NCBI GenBank assembly: GCA_030837395.1
Contig: JAUPKO010000351.1
Span: 1 to 5,459 of the forward strand
Length of the DNA stretch: 5,459 nucleotides
Reading direction: 5' to 3'
Source of the DNA: Actinomycetota bacterium
GTDB lineage: Bacteria > Actinomycetota > Actinomycetes > S36-B12 > UBA10799
Both the position numbers and the translations under genes were made by a program. This document shows, one piece after another, positions 1 to 3,777 of the stretch (positions are counted from its first letter, which is position 1; every line of letters starts with the position of its first letter). The notes under the pieces are model-generated. The model was not told the DNA's origin. It made no database searches and saw only the letters and a list, made by a program, of their open reading frames with translations.

Positions 1-1
1 C

Positions 2-121
2 CGGGCGTCGTTCCTGGAGCACCTGTCCGGGCGGGCCTACCGGGTGGTGCCGGAGTTGCGGTTGGCCGAGTTGGGCAACGATGCGGGCATCGTGGGGGCG
101 GCTGACCTCGCGCGCCTGTGA
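2..121 (+). CDS. ROK-family glucokinase, C-terminal fragment (5' end outside window)
   Basis: The frame is open from the window edge to TGA at 119-121 and gives 39 residues. It contains LGNDAGIVGAADLAR, which matches the C-terminal block of actinobacterial ROK glucokinases (A-x-LG-N-D-A-G-x-x-G-A-A-x-L-A), an element of the sugar-kinase fold near the end of the chain. By family knowledge such enzymes phosphorylate glucose at C6 with ATP or polyphosphate in the cytoplasm and feed glycolysis. The catalytic Asp, the ROK signature and the zinc-binding cysteines lie upstream of the window, so phosphoryl donor and sugar specificity cannot be judged. A 167-bp gap separates it from the next gene, so it probably is not in the same transcription unit. 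The family call is firm because of the diagnostic block; the glucokinase subtype is somewhat less certain, since ROK proteins also include repressors and other sugar kinases. Confidence 0.83.
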   Translation, partial: RASFLEHLSGRAYRVVPELRLAELGNDAGIVGAADLARL

Positions 122-208
122 CGGGTTGGGGCCTGCGGCGGGGTGAGTCGTGGTGGTGGTGCGGTCGTTCGGCGACGACGCCGCCATCGTGGTGGTGCCG
201 TGGTGGGC

Positions 209-217
209 TGTGGATAA
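209..217 (-). promoter_or_regulatory. Perfect DnaA-box 9-mer (TTATCCACA)
   Basis: The + strand reads TGTGGATAA, whose complement TTATCCACA is the classic high-affinity DnaA box; actinobacterial boxes usually read TTGTCCACA or this variant. Only one copy is seen in the gap, so this is not an origin. It could be a DnaA-titration or DnaA-regulated promoter site, or a chance match. The same bases overlap the only -10-like sequence of the gap (GATAAC), so a role as a promoter element is the main alternative. Confidence 0.35.
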
Positions 218-228
218 CTAGCGCGGTC

Positions 229-250
229 CGCTGACCGGATCCGGTTAGCG
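229..250. promoter_or_regulatory. 22-bp near-perfect palindrome, candidate operator
   Basis: The core CTGACCGGATCCGGTTAG (231-248) reads the same on both strands apart from one G/T mismatch. The symmetry extends by two pairs on each side (CG at 229-230, CG at 249-250), giving 10 of 11 matched pairs with no spacer. Having no loop and no T tract, it fits a dimeric-regulator binding site better than an RNA terminator. It ends 38 bp before the GTG start of the ATPase gene, where an operator would be expected. The binding protein is unknown; the response regulator encoded downstream is one candidate for autoregulation, which is inference only. Confidence 0.5.
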
Positions 251-275
251 TGGTGGCAGGACGTTGTCACTCACC

Positions 276-282
276 GAGGGGG
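276..282 (+). promoter_or_regulatory. Shine-Dalgarno GAGGGGG fixing the GTG start at 289
   Basis: GAGGGGG is followed by a 6-nt spacer (TAGCCC) and then GTG at 289-291. The spacing is ideal, and the site supports this GTG over downstream in-frame alternatives. Confidence 0.7.
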
Positions 283-288
283 TAGCCC

Positions 289-1311
289 GTGGGACCGAGT
301 CATTACATCGATGCCGACTGGTCGTCGACCGCAGTTCCCATTGCGCAATCGGGGTACCCGACCACTCCCATGGTGGCGCCTGCAGCCGCGGTTTCGCCTG
401 GACTCGCCCCCGCGCCACGCCCCCGGACCACGCCGGGTCTCACACCCACACCTGGGCGGACCGTCGTGGTGTACTCACCGCGCGGCGGGGTCGGAGCCAC
501 CACCCTCGCGTGCAACCTGGCCGCCCACGTCGCCCGCACTCAGGCGGGACGGCACGGTGGGGTGGCGCTGATCGACCTCGACCTGCCGTTCGGCACGGCA
601 GCGTGGTCCTTGGGGGTGCTGCCACCGCGGTCCTTGGCCGACCTCGACGGCCACACCAGCGACGAGCACCTCGGATCCGTGGTGATCCCCACCGACGTCG
701 GGGTGCACGTGCTGGCCGCTCCCACTGACCCGCTCGCCGCCGAAGGCATCAGCACCGAGGAGTGTGTGGCCGCGCTCGCCTTCACGGCGCGGCGCTGCCA
801 GCTGACCGTGGTCGACACCGGCCCCTACCTGACCGAGACCACCTTGGCCGCGATTGACGGCGCCAGCGCGGTGATCATCCCCATCAGCGGCGACGTGACG
901 GCCGTGCCCGCCGCGCGGGCGGCCCTGCACACCCTCACCAGGCTCGGGTTCGGCCACGCGCGTGTGCTGCTGGTGGCCACCCGCATGGGAGCCCCGCACG
1001 CTCTCACGCCGACCGAGTGGGCCGAAGCTGTGGGTGCCGCGCCGTCGGTGCTGCTGCCCGAGTCCTCCGACGTCGCGCTCGCGGCCCGGCGGGGCAGGAT
1101 CCTGAGCCACGATTGGCCCGACCACCCGTACGTCCGCGGTGTGGGCGCCCTCGCAGACCTGGTCCTCCCCAATGCCACCGGTGCTGCGGTGGCACCACCC
1201 CCTCGGCACCGCTGGCGGCGGCTCGCCGGGCCGTTCACCCGGAGCCACCCGCCGGCCCCTCCACCGGACGGCCAGCAGCAGGCACTGATTGGCCGTAGCG
1301 CCATCGGCTGA
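289..1311 (+). CDS. CpaE/TadZ/MinD-like P-loop ATPase with degenerate Walker A
   Basis: This is a 340-residue protein starting at GTG after a good GAGGGGG site. Residues 1-57 are a Pro/Ala/Thr-rich low-complexity leader with no receiver-like domain, unlike Caulobacter CpaE. The ATPase domain spans about 58-295: Walker A-like SPRGGVGATT (63-72), an ALIDLDLPFG strand (93-102; D96 and D98 equivalent to the switch I/A' region) and Walker B-like LTVVDTGPY (172-180, D176). A later VIIPISGDVTAVPAA segment (195-209) resembles the CpaE/TadZ 'v.lvt..dl.avr' element. In the deviant Walker A of ParA/MinD proteins (xKGGxGK[ST]) both lysines are conserved; here they are Arg65 and Ala70, so ATP turnover may be weak or absent. 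The tail (about 300-340) is Pro-rich with a basic patch RHRWRR. The family acts as polar or septal localisation factors at the inner membrane; the role here is unknown. It leads a co-directional block with a two-component system 41 bp downstream. Septum-site (Ssd-like) proteins are an alternative assignment. Confidence 0.75.
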   Translation: MGPSHYIDADWSSTAVPIAQSGYPTTPMVAPAAAVSPGLAPAPRPRTTPGLTPTPGRTVVVYSPRGGVGATTLACNLAAHVARTQAGRHGGVALIDLDLPFGTAAWSLGVLPPRSLADLDGHTSDEHLGSVVIPTDVGVHVLAAPTDPLAAEGISTEECVAALAFTARRCQLTVVDTGPYLTETTLAAIDGASAVIIPISGDVTAVPAARAALHTLTRLGFGHARVLLVATRMGAPHALTPTEWAEAVGAAPSVLLPESSDVALAARRGRILSHDWPDHPYVRGVGALADLVLPNATGAAVAPPPRHRWRRLAGPFTRSHPPAPPPDGQQQALIGRSAIG

Positions 1312-1334
1312 AGGGATGGACCGGGGGTGGGATT

Positions 1335-1355
1335 CGTGGCACCCTCAGTGCCATG
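1335..1355 (+). promoter_or_regulatory. Hairpin enclosing the ATG of the histidine kinase gene
   Basis: CGTGGCAC (1335-1342) pairs with GTGCCATG (1348-1355) around a 5-nt loop CCTCA. Seven pairs are Watson-Crick and one is G-U, and the ATG at 1353-1355 forms the end of the 3' arm. No Shine-Dalgarno lies at the right distance upstream of this ATG. The element could limit initiation at this ATG, or the inverted repeat TGGCAC-N5-GTGCCA could be a DNA operator. Symmetry is seen directly; function is inferred. Confidence 0.4.
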
Positions 1356-3086
1356 CCCGATGCCGCCCTCACCTCGCCGTGGGAGCGCCTCGTTGAGGAG
1401 CACTGGGTGCGCCGGCTCGGCGTCGGGCTGCGGCTGGCCTCGGTTCTGCTCGGCATCATCGTGTCGGCGTTCAACGGGCTGCTGGGGCAGAGCTGGAATG
1501 TGGTGTTGCTGCTGGTCGCGCTGGCCTTCCTCGTGGGAATCGGCGGGGCACGGTCGGTCGGTGGGGCCTGGTGGGCCATCGCCGAGCTCGGGTCCGCCGG
1601 GCTCATCCTGGGCCTGGAGCAGCCGTTCAACTCTGCCTTCCTGCCGTACCTGCTGGCGGCGGGGGTGGCCGCAGGCGTGAGTCAAGGGGTGGCGATCGGC
1701 CTTGCCGGGGTCGGCGTCGCGGCGGCCTGCCTGGTGCCGGCACAGACCGTCACCGGCGTCCCGCTGACCGGTCAGGACGCCGCAACCGTCGCCGAGTGGT
1801 TGCTGATGTCCGTGCTCGGGGTGGTCGCCGGCGGTTGGGCGCAGGTGTGGGCCCGGCGCGAGAGGCGCGACGAGGACCGCTACCAGGCCGCCTACCAACT
1901 CCTCGTGCGACTGCGCGAGGTCACCCGGCAGTTGCCCACCACCCTCGACGACGTGACGGCCGCCACGACCGTGCTCGACCTCGTGCGGCGATCGGTGCCC
2001 TTCACCCACGCTGCCGTACTGCGGATCGACGAGGACGGCCCGCCGCAGCCGCTCGCCGTGCTCGGCGGCGACGCCATCCCGTGGTACCCGGACGCCAACT
2101 CCTGGCTCATGCGCCGGGTCAACGAACGGGGCACGGCTGCGCAATCGATGGTGTGGCTGGGCACAGGCACCGACACCGACTCCACGGCCCAGCGCGCCTT
2201 CCGGGCGATCCTGCCGGTGAACGTCGGCAATGCCCGCATCGGCCTGGTCACCCTGCAGCGCTCGACCCCCTGGTCCGACGACCAACTCGCCGGCGCCCAG
2301 GCCATCGTCGACCGGTCCGCACTGATGCTCGACACTGCGTTCGTGTTCGGCGACGTGCGATCGTTGGCGACGTCCGAGGAGCGGCGCCGGTTGGCCCGCG
2401 AGATCCATGACGGGATCGCGCAGGAGATCGCCGGCCTGGCCTACGTGGTGGACGACATCGCGCACCGCGAACCCGACCCCGCCCTGCGTGCGGACATCGA
2501 TTCGATCCGGGACGAGCTCACCCGCGTGGTGTCCGAGCTTCGGCTGAGCATCTTCGAACTGCGCACCGGTGTCGAACCGGGGCTGGGGTTGGGCGCCTCC
2601 CTGAGCACCTATGTGCGCCAGATCGGCACCCGCGGCGGCATCACCGTGCACATGGTGTTGGAGGAGGACGCCACCCGCCTGCCCTCGGACATCGAGGTTG
2701 AGATCATGCGCATCGTGCAGGAGGCCATCACCAATGCCCGCCGCCATTCCCGGGCGAAGAACCTGTGGGTCACGCTGCGCACCTCGCCGCCGCGGGCCTT
2801 CGTCCGGATCGCCGACGACGGTGTGGGGCTGCGGGGCAAACGGGCGGACAGCTACGGTCTGGAGATCATGCGCGAACGTGCGGCACGGATCGGCGGACGC
2901 CTGGACATCCGGCAACGCGTGGGCGGCGGCACGGTGGTCGACCTCGCCGTCGGCGATACGGCAGTGCCCGCCGCCCGCCTGCCCGACCCCGCCGCCCAGA
3001 CCGACCAGAGCACCCGCCGCCTGCCCCCCGACCCCGACCCCGCCGCCGACCAAACCGACCAGACCGCCGCCAGCCAACCGCGCTAG
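1353..3086 (+). CDS. NarL/DesK-type membrane sensor histidine kinase
   Basis: This is a 577-residue membrane kinase. Residues about 21-165 hold five or so hydrophobic segments (near 23-44, 48-66, 76-90, 95-130 and 146-165). A short basic, Arg-rich linker (168-175) leads into a GAF-like module (about 176-330). The HisKA_3 dimerisation domain (about 341-405) has EERRRLAREIHDGIAQEIAG with phosphoacceptor His352. The HATPase_c domain (about 446-533) shows the N box (E457, N461, H465), the G1 box DDGVGL (488-493), YGLEIMRERA (501-510) and GGGT (524-527), so all kinase elements look intact. Residues 540-577 are an Asp/Pro/Thr/Gln-rich tail built from an imperfect repeat. It should autophosphorylate and pass phosphate to the regulator encoded 11 bp downstream. 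The stimulus is unknown. The start is uncertain: ATG 1353 has no Shine-Dalgarno and lies in a hairpin, while in-frame GTG 1407 (codon 19), just before the first membrane segment, has GAGGAG with a 6-nt spacer. I keep ATG because codon use upstream of GTG looks coding. Confidence 0.92.
   Translation: MPDAALTSPWERLVEEHWVRRLGVGLRLASVLLGIIVSAFNGLLGQSWNVVLLLVALAFLVGIGGARSVGGAWWAIAELGSAGLILGLEQPFNSAFLPYLLAAGVAAGVSQGVAIGLAGVGVAAACLVPAQTVTGVPLTGQDAATVAEWLLMSVLGVVAGGWAQVWARRERRDEDRYQAAYQLLVRLREVTRQLPTTLDDVTAATTVLDLVRRSVPFTHAAVLRIDEDGPPQPLAVLGGDAIPWYPDANSWLMRRVNERGTAAQSMVWLGTGTDTDSTAQRAFRAILPVNVGNARIGLVTLQRSTPWSDDQLAGAQAIVDRSALMLDTAFVFGDVRSLATSEERRRLAREIHDGIAQEIAGLAYVVDDIAHREPDPALRADIDSIRDELTRVVSELRLSIFELRTGVEPGLGLGASLSTYVRQIGTRGGITVHMVLEEDATRLPSDIEVEIMRIVQEAITNARRHSRAKNLWVTLRTSPPRAFVRIADDGVGLRGKRADSYGLEIMRERAARIGGRLDIRQRVGGGTVVDLAVGDTAVPAARLPDPAAQTDQSTRRLPPDPDPAADQTDQTAASQPR
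1395..1400 (+). promoter_or_regulatory. GAGGAG Shine-Dalgarno for an alternative kinase start (GTG 1407)
   Basis: GAGGAG followed by CACTGG (6 nt) and GTG at 1407-1409, in frame with the kinase. This would give a protein beginning MRRLGVGLRLASVLLG, a short basic end directly before the first membrane helix. The same bases encode Glu-Glu in the longer form, so a chance match is possible. Confidence 0.35.
2983..3063 (+). repeat. Imperfect direct repeat encoding the kinase's Asp/Pro/Gln tail
   Basis: Copy one (2983-3010) and copy two (3034-3063) both begin CCGACCCCGCCGCC and end with ACCGACCAGA; they differ by a small insertion and a few substitutions. They encode PDPAAQTDQST and PDPAADQTDQT. 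The repeat lies after the last ATPase motif, so it forms a flexible tail that probably arose by duplication or slippage in C-rich DNA. Confidence 0.6.
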
Positions 3087-3089
3087 GAG
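3085..3089 (+). promoter_or_regulatory. AGGAG Shine-Dalgarno overlapping the kinase stop codon
   Basis: AGGAG shares two bases with the TAG stop of the kinase (3084-3086) and is followed by 8 nt and the GTG start at 3098. This arrangement implies coupled translation of kinase and regulator from one mRNA. Confidence 0.65.
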
Positions 3090-3097
3090 TCCGCCAC

Positions 3098-3742
3098 GTG
3101 AAACGCACCGTTCTGCTCGTCGACGACCACGAACTCATCCGGCAGGGCCTACGGCGGGCATTCGAACGTCAGGATGACTTCGAGGTGGTGGGCGAGGCCG
3201 AGAACGTTGCCGAGGCGTTGCGGCTGCTGGGCCTGCTCGCACCAGACGTGGTGATCTTCGACGTGCGCCTGCCCGACGGCTCGGGCATCGATGCGGCACG
3301 CCGGGCCCGGGAATCGAATCCCGACCTGGGCATAGTGATCCTCACGATGTACGCCGGGGACGAGCAACTGTTCGAGGCGCTGGAGGCCGGTGCGTCGGCC
3401 TTCGTGCCCAAGAATGCGCCCTCCGATGACGTTGTGGCCGCCGCCAGGCACGCGGCCTCGCTGCCGGGCTCCTTCAGCGCCAAGGACCTCGCCGAGGCGA
3501 TGCGCCGACGGCTGAGCCCGCAGGGGCCGCAACTGAGCCCACGGGAGTCCGAGGTGCTGCAACTGCTGGCGGACGGACTCTCGGTGGCCCAAATCTCCCG
3601 CCAGCTCTACATCAGCGACAGCACCACCAAGACCCACATCTCCAAGCTCTACGACAAACTCGGGGCGGCCAACCGAGCGCAGGCCCTGATGACCGCGCTG
3701 CGGCTCGGCCTGCTCAAGGAACACTCCGACCCCCACCTGTGA
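3098..3742 (+). CDS. NarL/FixJ-family response regulator (receiver + LuxR HTH)
   Basis: This is a 214-residue regulator, the usual length for the family. The receiver domain covers about 3-118: acidic pair Asp9-Asp10, phosphoacceptor Asp55 in VVIFDVRLPDGSG, Thr83 in ILTMY, and Lys105 in FVPKNA. A linker leads to a LuxR-type helix-turn-helix (about 144-208) with LSPRESEVLQLLADGLSVAQ, then SDSTTKTHISKLYDKLGAANRAQA, in which the recognition helix is followed by the dimerisation helix. All receiver residues needed for phosphorylation are present. It is a cytoplasmic DNA-binding transcription regulator, the expected partner of the kinase whose stop codon is 11 bp upstream. GTG 3098 is chosen because AGGAG sits 8 nt before it and the receiver's first strand (KRTVLLVDDHE) begins immediately. 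Targets are unknown; the palindrome at 229-250 or the adjacent GT87 gene are candidates by position only. Confidence 0.95.
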   Translation: MKRTVLLVDDHELIRQGLRRAFERQDDFEVVGEAENVAEALRLLGLLAPDVVIFDVRLPDGSGIDAARRARESNPDLGIVILTMYAGDEQLFEALEAGASAFVPKNAPSDDVVAAARHAASLPGSFSAKDLAEAMRRRLSPQGPQLSPRESEVLQLLADGLSVAQISRQLYISDSTTKTHISKLYDKLGAANRAQALMTALRLGLLKEHSDPHL

Positions 3743-3761
3743 CGGAACTGGGGGCCGGCGT

Positions 3762-3767
3762 GAGGGA
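3762..3767 (+). promoter_or_regulatory. GAGGGA Shine-Dalgarno supporting the ATG at 3778
   Basis: GAGGGA stands 10 nt before ATG 3778. Competing in-frame starts are GTG 3739, whose GTGA overlaps the regulator's stop codon but has its nearest AAGGA 18 nt away, and GTG 3760, preceded by a GGGGG run. The ATG is the best supported of the three. Confidence 0.5.
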
Positions 3768-3777
3768 CCATGGTGCA

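Larger units (their letters stand above)
122..288. other. Intergenic region upstream of the ATPase gene: likely control region
   Basis: No open frame here looks like a gene; the small minus-strand frame is Arg/Pro/Thr-rich shadow sequence. The left half (122-208) is G/T-rich on the + strand with repeated TGGTGG. A short hairpin, CGGCG-ACGA-CGCCG at 170-183, has only 5 pairs and no T tract, so I do not call it a terminator for the glucokinase. The right half carries a DnaA-box match (209-217), a 22-bp palindrome (229-250) and the Shine-Dalgarno sequence of the next gene. The promoter of the downstream block is expected here, but no convincing -35/-10 pair is visible; GATAAC at 213-218 is a weak -10 candidate with no good -35 at 17 bp. 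Confidence 0.5.

Noticed and set aside
170..183. Hairpin CGGCG-ACGA-CGCCG as a terminator of the glucokinase gene
   Set aside because: Only five pairs and no T tract; stems this short are common in GC-rich DNA.
209..250. DnaA box plus palindrome as a replication origin or partition (parS) site
   Set aside because: One DnaA box and one palindrome are not enough for an origin, the palindrome does not match the bacterial parS consensus (TGTTTCACGTGAAACA), and the neighbouring ATPase lacks the ParA lysines and has no ParB gene beside it.
37..270. Minus-strand small frame across the glucokinase end and the gap
   Set aside because: Composition is Arg/Pro/Thr/Ala low complexity and part of it is antisense to the glucokinase C-terminus; no ribosome-binding site or motif was seen.
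264..728. Forward frame starting TTG 264 overlapping the ATPase gene
   Set aside because: Its product is Arg/Pro/His-rich shadow sequence with no motif; the ATPase frame has the ribosome-binding site and the family signatures.
825..3077. A 750-codon open frame on the minus strand opposite the ATPase and kinase genes
   Set aside because: It is the complement of two genes with clear domain motifs, its product is Gly/His/Gln/Arg-rich with no recognisable domain, and long antisense frames are expected in DNA this GC-rich.
2765..3097. Upstream extension of the response regulator frame
   Set aside because: The extension is Arg/Pro-rich and lies within the kinase coding sequence in another frame; the receiver domain begins right at GTG 3098, which has its own AGGAG site.
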